Source of the DNA: Clostridia bacterium | GTDB lineage: Bacteria; Bacillota; Clostridia; Oscillospirales; CAG-272 | DNA: 34,751 nt | Assembly: GCA_017467815.1 (NCBI GenBank) | Contig: JAFUKI010000022.1 | Span: 1-34,751, forward strand | Direction of reading: 5' to 3' | Program-made: the position numbers and the translations under genes | Notes under the pieces: model-generated | Told to the model about the DNA's origin: nothing | The model's input: the letters and a program-made list of their open reading frames with translations, nothing else | Database searches by the model: none | Part shown: piece by piece, positions 17,585 through 25,573 of the stretch | Numbering within the stretch: position 1 is the stretch's first letter | How the letters are laid out: every line of letters starts with the position of its first letter

Positions 17585-17845
17585 ATGGAATTTTCTTATA
17601 AAACAAAGGGTACCTGCAGTTCTATGATCACTTTCACTCTGGAAGACGGTATCGTAAAAAATGTTGTGTTTACCGGCGGATGCAACGGCAATCTGAAGGC
17701 CATCTCCAAGCTGGTAGAAGGTTTGCCTGCTGAAAAGGTTATTTCCCTTCTGACCGGAAACACCTGCGGTTTCAAGAATACTTCCTGTGCGGATCAGCTT
17801 GCCTGCGGTATCAAGGAAGCGTTGGCTGAATGTGCTGCTGTCTGA
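17585..17845 (+). CDS. TSCPD domain protein (TIGR03905 family)
   Basis: This 86-aa protein matches the stand-alone TSCPD family related to a C-terminal region of class II (vitamin-B12-type) ribonucleotide reductases. Visible landmarks are YKTKGTCSSMI, FTGGCNGNLKAISKLVEG and a cysteine-rich end, GNTCGFKNTSCADQLA. The spaced cysteines could bind metal. GGAGG lies 5-6 bases before the ATG at 17585. No reductase gene is next to it. Role unknown. Confidence 0.9.
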   Translation: MEFSYKTKGTCSSMITFTLEDGIVKNVVFTGGCNGNLKAISKLVEGLPAEKVISLLTGNTCGFKNTSCADQLACGIKEALAECAAV

Positions 17846-17893
17846 TTACATAAATATCTATTTCATTTTGGTCTTTAAACAGGAGATTACGTT

Positions 17894-19081
17894 ATGGAAA
17901 AACAGGATTTGATCCAGAAATTTTTTGATGAGAATGGCGGTATTCTTCCGCTGATTCCTATTTTTGTTCCCAGAAGATTCGGTAATGCCGGCCGCAGACT
18001 CCGTCTGCATCCCGATGATTACTATGCCCTGGGTACCAAGCGCGGTTCAATTAAGGAACGTTGGTTCTCTTCTGTAATTGCTGCTATGAACGGCGATGAT
18101 GCGGCACCGGATGAGGGTATGAGTTACGTGGATATGGGTGAAGACTGTGATCCCATTACGCTGAAGGATTTTGTGGATACACTAAAGGGGGAGCTGATCG
18201 GTGAAAGTTGTTATTCCAAGCATGGTACCTGGCCAATGTATTCCAAGTTCTTCGATTATGAAGGTCCTCTGTTCCATCATATGCATTTGAACTTTGACGA
18301 TGCAGCTCGTGTCGGAAAGATCGGCAAGCCGGAAGCCTATTATTATCCGCCTCAGTACAACAATTATCCCGGTACCTTTCCACATACCTATTTTGGTTTT
18401 TCTCCCGAAGTCACCAAGGAAGAAGTCCGTGAAAGACTGGCTAACTTTACGAAAGAGGATACACGGATCACGGAAATTTCCCGTGCTTACCGTATCGAAC
18501 TTGGTACAGGTTGGTATACGGCTCCCGGTGTCGTTCATGCTCCCGGTTCCTATCTGACCTATGAACCCCAGTGGAATTCCGATGTAAATGCAGTATTTGA
18601 AAATATTACTGCCGGTGAGATCTATGGCGAGGATTTCCTTTATGAAAACGTGCCGGAGGATCTGAAAGGCAATCCGGATGCCATTATTGATATGATGGAT
18701 TGGGAAAAGAATGTGGATCCGGATTACAGACAGCATTTCTTCCGTCCTCCAGTTGTATTGGCTGAAACGGATGCTTTCGTAGAAAAGCACGTTGTGTATG
18801 ACAATCCCTATGTGGAAGCAAAAGAACTGACCGTACAGCCGGGGTGCGATGTTTGTGTTTCCGAAGAAACGGCTTACGGATGTATTGTTGTTCAGGGTTA
18901 CGGTATGATGAATGAACATCCCTGTGCTGCAGCAACCATGCTCCGCTTCGGACAAAAGAGTGAAGATGAATTTTTCGTGTCTGCCAAGGCTGCAAAAGCC
19001 GGTGTGCGGATCCGCAACTGCAGCAAGACCGATCAGCTTGTGATGCTGAAACACTACCCTGCTATTGGTACACAGCAGTAA
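17894..19081 (+). CDS. Cupin / phosphomannose-isomerase-like protein
   Basis: The 395-aa protein begins MEKQDLIQKFFDENGG, with AGGAG 8 bases upstream of the ATG. HHMHLNFDDA with GKPEAYY (about residues 137-160) and, later, WYTAPGVVHAPGSYLTYEP (~210-232) look like the metal-binding His/Glu set of a cupin resembling type I mannose-6-phosphate isomerases. A second cupin-like beta domain follows near residues 300-390. The strict PMI signatures are not obvious, so the substrate is uncertain; a sugar-isomerase-like enzyme is the best guess. It lies 48 bp after the TSCPD gene and ends at a strong terminator. Confidence 0.7.
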   Translation: MEKQDLIQKFFDENGGILPLIPIFVPRRFGNAGRRLRLHPDDYYALGTKRGSIKERWFSSVIAAMNGDDAAPDEGMSYVDMGEDCDPITLKDFVDTLKGELIGESCYSKHGTWPMYSKFFDYEGPLFHHMHLNFDDAARVGKIGKPEAYYYPPQYNNYPGTFPHTYFGFSPEVTKEEVRERLANFTKEDTRITEISRAYRIELGTGWYTAPGVVHAPGSYLTYEPQWNSDVNAVFENITAGEIYGEDFLYENVPEDLKGNPDAIIDMMDWEKNVDPDYRQHFFRPPVVLAETDAFVEKHVVYDNPYVEAKELTVQPGCDVCVSEETAYGCIVVQGYGMMNEHPCAAATMLRFGQKSEDEFFVSAKAAKAGVRIRNCSKTDQLVMLKHYPAIGTQQ

Positions 19082-19112
19082 ATCTCTCTGACAATTCCAA
19101 ACAACCAAAGCA

Positions 19113-19160
19113 AGACCGGAACATCCTTTGCGGATGTTCCGGTCTGTTATATCTTGTTTT
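19113..19160. terminator. Bidirectional intrinsic terminator
   Basis: AGACCGGAACATCC (19113-19126) and GGATGTTCCGGTCT (19132-19145) form a perfect 14-bp stem with a 5-base loop, followed on the plus strand by a T-rich stretch. It separates convergent genes. Confidence 0.85.
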
Positions 19161-19161
19161 A

Positions 19162-20385
19162 TCAGAATTTCTGCGGCAGCTTCTTCATTACGAAAACCAG
19201 AAGCAGCATGATCACTGGGAATATGGCAGCGGCAAGAAGTCCATAGCGTATTGCCTGACTTTCCGCAGCTGTGGTTATGACTTCCAGGGAACTTAAGTAT
19301 GTGTCCGATATTTTTCCTGTCAGCCAGGGTCCAACGGAGCAGCCCAGGTCACCGCCCAATGCCAACAGCGAGAACAGCACGGGACCTGCTTTGTAGTTGT
19401 ATTTCTGTGAGGTATAGGACAGCATTCCCGGCCACATAAGGCTGACGCCGAATCCGCACAGTGCGCATCCCATCAGGGACAGAATCGGCAGCTGGACGAA
19501 TACGGTGATCAGGTAACATACAATCGTGAAGGCAGAGCATCCCAATAAGGCTTTTTCGAGATTTATCTTTTCACCAAATACCCCATAGATGGTTCTTCCA
19601 ATGCCCATAAACAGTGCAAACAGGCAAGGTCCGAAAAGATCTCCTGCTATTTTGGGAATGCCAAGTCCTCGTTCAGCAAACAGGGACGCCCACTGGGACA
19701 TTACCAGTTCAGCTGCGCCGCCGCAGAACATGAGGAGAAGGGCGATAATGAATACGGGGGATTTCAGGAATTTTCCGATCCCGAAATGCTTCTGTTCCTG
19801 CTCGATATTGACAATCGGTACTTTCAGGAATTTAAAAATATTGAAAAAAGGAATCAATGCCCACAGAAGCGGGATCAAAAACCAGAGGTCATTTCCGATA
19901 CAGGTGAGGAGAAGGGTGGTTATGATCACCACCAGCATCTGTCCCCAGGAATAGAAGGAATGCAGAAGGCTCATGGCAGAGGCTTTGGCATCACCGGGAA
20001 GCGCATCTACTATGGGACTTACTACCACTTCGATCAGTCCGCCGCCAAAGGAATATACCAATACGGAGATCAGAATTCCCGTGTACGGATCCATTATCAT
20101 AGGCATGATTCCCATTCCGGCGATACCTATTGCGGAAAACACATGAGCAGATACTGCCGATGCACGATAACCGATAACGGATACCAGTTTGATCATTAGC
20201 GCGTCTACAATGATCTGTATGATGAACGTCACAAGGACAAGGTTGGCAATCGCTTCGTATCCGATTCCGTATTTGTTCTGGAAAATAACGAAAAACAGAG
20301 GAGCAAGATTCACCACGATCGCCTGTGTAATATAACCGAGGTAACAGGCGTGGAGGGTGGGGGTATATTTTGAGTTGTTTCTCAT
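19162..20385 (-). CDS. MFS transporter
   Basis: The 407-aa protein has about 12 hydrophobic segments across its length with a short central loop near residues 195-210 (NIEQEQKHFGIGKFLKS). The N-half has VVVSPIVDALPGDAKASAMSLLHSFYSWG and the C-half FGVSLMWPGMLSYTSQKY, patterns seen in FucP/sugar-type major facilitator proteins. The substrate cannot be assigned. I took the ATG at 20385 (MRNNSKYTP..), 11 bases after AGGAG; a TTG at 20394 would be too close to that site. It follows the SpoIID-like gene by about 30 bp and is probably cotranscribed. Confidence 0.85.
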   Translation of the reverse strand: MRNNSKYTPTLHACYLGYITQAIVVNLAPLFFVIFQNKYGIGYEAIANLVLVTFIIQIIVDALMIKLVSVIGYRASAVSAHVFSAIGIAGMGIMPMIMDPYTGILISVLVYSFGGGLIEVVVSPIVDALPGDAKASAMSLLHSFYSWGQMLVVIITTLLLTCIGNDLWFLIPLLWALIPFFNIFKFLKVPIVNIEQEQKHFGIGKFLKSPVFIIALLLMFCGGAAELVMSQWASLFAERGLGIPKIAGDLFGPCLFALFMGIGRTIYGVFGEKINLEKALLGCSAFTIVCYLITVFVQLPILSLMGCALCGFGVSLMWPGMLSYTSQKYNYKAGPVLFSLLALGGDLGCSVGPWLTGKISDTYLSSLEVITTAAESQAIRYGLLAAAIFPVIMLLLVFVMKKLPQKF

Positions 20386-20416
20386 AAAAGACAATTCTCC
20401 TGTGTCAGAGAGGGCG

Positions 20417-22468
20417 TCAGCGTACGCGGGTATATTTTACAATCTCGATTCCTTCGAAGTATGCTTCCAGGATTTCTTCCGCAGTATATCCCATGCCGGC
20501 AAGGTCATATGCGCCGTACTGGCTGATGCCTACGCCGTGCCCCCATCCTTTACCGACGATGATAAAGTTTTCGGGATTTTCGGCATAGGCGATTTTGTAT
20601 TTGATATCACCTGTGGATTTATCGGGGATGGTTTCGGTCACGTAGGAATCCTCGTTGTTGGATGCGGAAGAATCGGGTACTTCCCCTGTAAACGCTTCTG
20701 CATTGGCACTGGAAATCACGAATATATCGCGGCGTTCATAGGATACTTCCCCATCGCTTGTCAAAACCGTAATACTTTCGTCGATATCGGAGACATATTG
20801 ATCATAGGAAGTCCGTACATGATAATCGAATAGGTTGATATAACCGTAGTCTTTCTCATATGTTCCGCCATCGTAATTGTTGTTTGATGTACCCTGGGAA
20901 GCAGAACCGCCTGATAAACCATCGCTTACGACATTTTCAGTATATTCAACACTTCCCTTACCGATGACAAAGTTGGCACTCTTGACATAGGGGGTGAGAG
21001 AGGTACGTACATCTTCACAGGATTCGATGGTGACGGTATTGCCGTGAATGTCCCTGACGCGCAGGGAGTAGATATATGTGGAATTTTCCGCCAATTTTAC
21101 GATTTCCACGGATTCTACCGCATTCTTTATTTTGGTGTAGCCGGCCTGATTGATACGTTCCGCCAGCTGCTGGGGAGTAATTTCCGTGATCCAGAAACCG
21201 TTGTCATGGTTGGCATAGTCTTCCCAGGGGGTTTCGATCGCCTGCAGATAAGGAATTTCCTTGCTGCCCCATGCATCTTTCGCACTGACCGTTACGCCGC
21301 CCATGCTGGAAGAATAGTATGCGGTTACAATCTCATCATCGTATGTCATAACTTGCCCCGCAGTTTCCAGAACGGCACGCAATACATTTTCGTTGATACG
21401 TCCCGCGCCTTTATATACCTGGCAGTGTGCGTTGTTGCACAGCCCGAAGGAGCTGCTGAGGTGTCGGTTCAGGTTCGTCATCGTATAGGAACGTACGGTA
21501 ATGGCAAAAGCTTTGAGGGCTTCCAAGGGCCAGGAATTGGAGATTTCGTACGGCAGTACACCGGCGATATATGCTTCCAGCGGAACGATATTGATCAGCG
21601 ACACGCCGTCTACAGTTCCGTTGTTATAACGCAGATATGTAAATACGCCGTCATATACATTGGCTGCCGGAGTCTTTATATAGGTATTGCCGTTGCGGTC
21701 TTCCATGGCTTTCAAACCGAGGGTGGATTCCGAACCGCAGTCGTATTCAAAGCAGATCTCATCTGTCTCGGGGTCGATAACGGAAACGGAAGTTTTGCTG
21801 GGTGCAGTGACATACACCACTTCATCCGGATATACGGACTGAACGGTTGTAAGATACTCCTCAGCTTCGTTCCATGTAGTGAACACGCCGATACGCAGGG
21901 TGTAGCCGGTGTAAACGTATGCGGGAATTACGGGAACGCCGTAACTGCCGAATATATCACAAGCCTGGGCATACATCATCTCAAATTCGTTTCGGTTATA
22001 TTTATCGCAGTCTACCTGAATATGAAAACCGCCCACCACAGCATCTCTTGTACCGGATGCGATGGAGTAGGTCATATTGCTCTTGGACAGGTTTGCATCG
22101 GTCGTTACGGCAATTTTACTTTTGTTCAGCTCCCAGATGGGGGTGAATCTATAGTTTGAAGCGCTTGTGATACCGACAATATACCCGTAGGCAGTGGTGG
22201 TTTCAAATCCTACGGTAACACTGCTTCCATAGGTCAGACCCACACGAACAAGAACATCCTCGTCAGCCGACAACGAGGATGTATCTACAGGGATGGTTTC
22301 AGTAATTTCGGAATCGGCAGATATGGCTGTCGCCAATAAATATATTGTATAGTACGCCATACCACCTACCATCAGGATGGCCAGAAGCAAAGCCATTATG
22401 CGGACAAACAGCTTTTTTCTTTCTTCTTTTGTACGGCGGTGTTTAGTGGTTTCAATTTCCTTTGACAA
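20417..22468 (-). CDS. SpoIID/LytB domain-containing protein
   Basis: This 683-aa protein has a basic N-terminus and one membrane anchor (residues ~21-50, IMALLLAILMVGGMAYYTI). A SPOR-like extracellular segment (~85-215) follows. The SpoIID domain comes next, with NIVPLEAYIAGVLPYEISNSW and LKAFAITVRSYTMTN (~292-330), YYSSSMGGVTVSAKDAWG (~385) and the terminal GKGWGHGVGISQYGAYDLAG. SpoIID proteins are lytic transglycosylases needed for engulfment; longer relatives such as LytB act on vegetative walls. The size and anchor suggest the latter or an unassigned homologue, so I do not call it spoIID. It appears to start at TTG 22468, with GGAGAG 8 bases upstream, and overlaps the previous gene by 17 bases, implying coupled translation. 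Confidence 0.9.
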   Translation of the reverse strand: MSKEIETTKHRRTKEERKKLFVRIMALLLAILMVGGMAYYTIYLLATAISADSEITETIPVDTSSLSADEDVLVRVGLTYGSSVTVGFETTTAYGYIVGITSASNYRFTPIWELNKSKIAVTTDANLSKSNMTYSIASGTRDAVVGGFHIQVDCDKYNRNEFEMMYAQACDIFGSYGVPVIPAYVYTGYTLRIGVFTTWNEAEEYLTTVQSVYPDEVVYVTAPSKTSVSVIDPETDEICFEYDCGSESTLGLKAMEDRNGNTYIKTPAANVYDGVFTYLRYNNGTVDGVSLINIVPLEAYIAGVLPYEISNSWPLEALKAFAITVRSYTMTNLNRHLSSSFGLCNNAHCQVYKGAGRINENVLRAVLETAGQVMTYDDEIVTAYYSSSMGGVTVSAKDAWGSKEIPYLQAIETPWEDYANHDNGFWITEITPQQLAERINQAGYTKIKNAVESVEIVKLAENSTYIYSLRVRDIHGNTVTIESCEDVRTSLTPYVKSANFVIGKGSVEYTENVVSDGLSGGSASQGTSNNNYDGGTYEKDYGYINLFDYHVRTSYDQYVSDIDESITVLTSDGEVSYERRDIFVISSANAEAFTGEVPDSSASNNEDSYVTETIPDKSTGDIKYKIAYAENPENFIIVGKGWGHGVGISQYGAYDLAGMGYTAEEILEAYFEGIEIVKYTRVR

Positions 22469-23096
22469 TGGTGTACTCTCCTCTGATCATAATGAAAACA
22501 GATTCGGAATCAGCGCAGATACCGCGGCCGTCTCCTCTGGGAATCAGGCACATATGGTTCTTCTCCAACGCTTCTCCGTTGTATACTTCATCCGCATCGG
22601 TATAGTCCGCCAGGCCCTGTGTGGCATCGGGTGCAATACAGGTAGCTTTTCCGGCACGAAGCATAATGTCACAGGCACTTACTGCATATACGCAGTCACC
22701 CTTCTGCAGTTCAATTACTTCGTATGTAGCAGAGGGACGGGTTTCGATCACAGGTTCGGTTTCAGCTTCCGTTTCGGGCTCGGTTTCGGCTTCTGTTTCC
22801 CGTTCCGTTTCGGGTTCGGTCTCAGTTTCAGGTTCGGTCTCTTCCTCGTTTTCGGTTTCTTTGCTTGCGGAAAGTTCTTCGATGGTGCTTTCCAGTTCTT
22901 CGAGCTTTTCGGTCAGTTCATCAATTTTCTCTGTGTATTCTTTTTCAATGGACGGACGGAAAATATCGGTCAGATAACTCAGGGAGACGATTGGGTCTTC
23001 AGAGCTGTCGTAAGATGCAGCAAATACCGTTACAGCAAGCACCGATGCAGCCGCAATGGCGCCGAGCATTACGCGTAAATGTTTTTTGTTATTCAT
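22452..23096 (-). CDS. Secreted coiled-coil protein with Glu/Thr-rich linker
   Basis: The 214-aa protein starts MNNKKHLRVMLGAIAAASV with a signal peptide ending near AASYDS. Residues ~45-80 are a predicted coiled coil (IEKEYTEKIDELTEKLEELES). A 40-residue repeat of E-T/P/A-E-T follows, encoded by near-identical hexamers (22750-22860). The folded C-terminal part (~120-214) carries IELQKGDCVYAVSACDIMLRAG and IPRGDGRGICADSESVFIMIRG. AAAGG precedes the ATG. It is translationally coupled to the SpoIID-like gene, suggesting a cell-wall partner; the function is otherwise unknown. Confidence 0.8.
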   Translation of the reverse strand: MNNKKHLRVMLGAIAAASVLAVTVFAASYDSSEDPIVSLSYLTDIFRPSIEKEYTEKIDELTEKLEELESTIEELSASKETENEEETEPETETEPETERETEAETEPETEAETEPVIETRPSATYEVIELQKGDCVYAVSACDIMLRAGKATCIAPDATQGLADYTDADEVYNGEALEKNHMCLIPRGDGRGICADSESVFIMIRGEYTIVKGN

Positions 23097-23156
23097 TGCA
23101 ATAACCTTTCTTTTTGAGATTATCCGGATGGATTTCCAGAATACATCACGTCCTAT

Positions 23157-23185
23157 ATTATAATCGAAAACCGATAAAAATGCAA
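23157..23185 (-). promoter_or_regulatory. Sigma-A promoter for the secreted protein/SpoIID-like/MFS operon
   Basis: On the minus strand TTGCAT (23180-23185), a 17-bp spacer and a perfect TATAAT (23157-23162) lie about 60 bases before the ATG at 23096. The -35 sits inside an inverted repeat arm. Confidence 0.7.
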
Positions 23186-23255
23186 GGGAACGGGCAGATA
23201 TTCACACCAAATTTACATATTAGGCAGAATTTTCCGCTGAAATCCCTTGCATTTT
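23177..23255 (-). repeat. 13-bp inverted repeat overlapping a promoter; possible terminator after parC
   Basis: AAAATGCAAGGGA (23177-23189) and its exact complement TCCCTTGCATTTT (23243-23255) flank a 53-base loop just downstream of the topoisomerase gene. In the minus direction the second arm runs into TTTTT, so it could act as a long-loop terminator; the next operon's -35 is within it. Confidence 0.5.
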
Positions 23256-23262
23256 CTTATAT

Positions 23263-25506
23263 TTACTCGTTTTCTTCGACAGCAAACGCCACCTGTTCAC
23301 TCAGCACACTGGTGGTAATTCCCGTTGCGGGAATCTTATTTTTTCTCAGTTTCTGTGCCGCTGTCAGTTTTTCCAGCTGCTCACCGTACTTGACGGAAGT
23401 GATCGTGACGTCACTCTTCATGTTGAACAGCGTTACGCCGACGGAAGTTCTCGTGGTCTTCTCCGGTATCAGGTCGGAGCGGATCAGGATACCCTTTCCT
23501 GCACTGTTTTCCAGAAGCAGATCCATGGGTTCCTTTTCGTAGATCACAGCCACAATGGGGGAGGCAGCCGAGAATGCGCTGGTCAGCTTACGGCGGTTGT
23601 TTTTGGTTTCATATGCCTGTACGGGAACACGTACACCCTTACCGTTTGCAAACAGGAAGATGATATGGTCATTCGGTTCGTAGATCTTCAGGGCTTTCAT
23701 CATAACCGGCACTTCGTTTTCTTCAAACTCAAGTTTGGCAGGGATATAATCGCCCAATGCGGAGGCTTTTGTATTTTCAAAATCGTCGATCTTGGCTTTA
23801 TAAACCTGTGCCTGATTTGTGAAGAACAACAGCTCCGCCGCATTTTCCGATTCTTCCGCGTTGGCGATCTCATCACCGTCTTTCAGCTTCTGTTCATCGG
23901 CCCCGCGCAGGGACTGACGGGTGATTTTCTTGAAATACCCTTCCTTGGTCAGCACCACATAAACAGCGTAATTGTCGACTTTTTCTTCTTCCACGGTTTC
24001 CGTGATATCATCGCTGTAGATGAGCTGGGTTTTACGGGGTTTGCCGTGTTTTTTCTTAATGGCGGCAAGCTGTTTTGCGATGATGTCCTTAATACGGATG
24101 TCGTCACGGATCGTGTCTTCCAGATCAGCAATCTCTTTCTGGAGATTTTCGATTTCTTTGATACGCTCGATGATATATTCACGGTTCAGGTGACGGAGCT
24201 TGATCTCCGCAATGTATTCTGCCTGGATATTATCAATGTGGAAACCATCCATAAGCCGAGGGATAACATCGGATTCCTTTTCGGTTTCCCGTACAATCTT
24301 GATGGCTTTGTCGATATCCAGAAGGATCTTACCAAGTCCGCGCAGGAGATGCAGTTTTTCCTTTTTCTTGGATAGCTCAAACGTCAGTTCCCGTTTCACG
24401 CATGCCAGACGGAACCGTATCCACTCGTTCAGAATATCCTTAACGCCGAGAAGTTTGGGTGTTTTGTCCACCAGAACATTGAAATTGCAGGCAAAGGAAT
24501 CTTCCAGGGTGGTCAGTTTGAACAGACGTGCCATCAGCGCATCGGGATCCGTTCCGCGGCGTACGTCCATGGTCAGTTTGAAACCGTTCAGGTCGATTTC
24601 GTCGCGGAGGTCGGTGATTTCCTTGATTTTCCCTTCTTTGATCAGATCGGCAATACGCTTGAGAATGATTTCGATGGATGTGCTGTACGGAATCTGCAGG
24701 ATTTCGATGCAGTTGTTCTGCTTATCGTAAGTATATCTTGCACGCATACGGAAACTGCCGGATCCGGTTTCGTAGATTTCCTTCATCTGTTCTCTGTCGT
24801 AGATCAAGTTTGCACCGCCTGCGAAATCCGGTGCGATGATGATATCCATCAGTTTCTCCGTAGTCAGGTTCGGATGTTTCAGAAGGGCGATCGTACCGTC
24901 ACAGATCTCCGCCAGGTTGAAAGAACAGATATTGGACTGAAGACCTACGGCAATACCGGTGTTCGGGGAAACCAGAATGTTCGGGAAAGCAGTGGGCAGG
25001 AGAGTCGGTTCCTGGGTTGTGTTGTCGTAGTTCGGAACCATGTCTACTGCATTTCTGTCAATACCATTGAAAATTTCCGCACAGAAAGTATCTAACTTCA
25101 CCTCGGTGTAACGGGGGGCTGCAAATGCCATATCACGGCTGTACTGTTTGCCGAATGATCCCTTTGAGTCAATAAAGGGATGCAGCAATGCTTCGTTACC
25201 ACGGGTAAGACGGACAAGTGTTTCGTAGATTGCCATATCGCCATGAGGGTTCAGGCGCATGGTTTGCCCTACTACGTTGGAACTTTTGGTTCTGGCGCCG
25301 GTCATCAGTCCCATCTTATACATGGTGTACAGGAGTTTTCGGTGGGAAGGCTTGAAACCGTCGATTTCCGGGATTGCTCTGGACACTATAACGCTCATTA
25401 CGTAGGGCATATAGTTCTTTTCAATCGTATCTGTTATATACTGATTCTGCACGATGGCAGGGATAATATCTTCTTCTGTTTTTTTTATCGTTTTCTTCTT
25501 AGCCAT
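23263..25506 (-). CDS. parC: Type IIA topoisomerase subunit A (ParC-type)
   Basis: This 747-aa DNA breakage-reunion subunit has its catalytic tyrosine, Y133, in FAAPRYTEVKL. The quinolone-pocket helix reads LNPHGDMAIYE, with Met91 and Glu95 at the positions of GyrA Ser83 and Asp87. Further landmarks are the tower (ADLIKEGKIKEITDLRDE), the coiled-coil gate (LNREYIIERIKEIENLQKEI) and a C-terminal beta-pinwheel from ~500. I see no gyrase box (QRRGGKG-like), which favours topoisomerase IV over gyrase. No ParE/GyrB gene is adjacent; the upstream neighbour is the Sua5-type gene. The ATG at 25506 has GAGGA close upstream. Confidence 0.9.
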   Translation of the reverse strand: MAKKKTIKKTEEDIIPAIVQNQYITDTIEKNYMPYVMSVIVSRAIPEIDGFKPSHRKLLYTMYKMGLMTGARTKSSNVVGQTMRLNPHGDMAIYETLVRLTRGNEALLHPFIDSKGSFGKQYSRDMAFAAPRYTEVKLDTFCAEIFNGIDRNAVDMVPNYDNTTQEPTLLPTAFPNILVSPNTGIAVGLQSNICSFNLAEICDGTIALLKHPNLTTEKLMDIIIAPDFAGGANLIYDREQMKEIYETGSGSFRMRARYTYDKQNNCIEILQIPYSTSIEIILKRIADLIKEGKIKEITDLRDEIDLNGFKLTMDVRRGTDPDALMARLFKLTTLEDSFACNFNVLVDKTPKLLGVKDILNEWIRFRLACVKRELTFELSKKKEKLHLLRGLGKILLDIDKAIKIVRETEKESDVIPRLMDGFHIDNIQAEYIAEIKLRHLNREYIIERIKEIENLQKEIADLEDTIRDDIRIKDIIAKQLAAIKKKHGKPRKTQLIYSDDITETVEEEKVDNYAVYVVLTKEGYFKKITRQSLRGADEQKLKDGDEIANAEESENAAELLFFTNQAQVYKAKIDDFENTKASALGDYIPAKLEFEENEVPVMMKALKIYEPNDHIIFLFANGKGVRVPVQAYETKNNRRKLTSAFSAASPIVAVIYEKEPMDLLLENSAGKGILIRSDLIPEKTTRTSVGVTLFNMKSDVTITSVKYGEQLEKLTAAQKLRKNKIPATGITTSVLSEQVAFAVEENE

Positions 25507-25573
25507 TTCATCCTCAGCTTCAAATGTATTTGGTACGTTCCGCTTATCAGTAAAGTGTTGTCAATATTTAATG

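Noticed and set aside
21044..22159. Plus-strand open frame of 371 codons
   Set aside because: It lies opposite the SpoIID-like gene and lacks start signals or recognisable domains.
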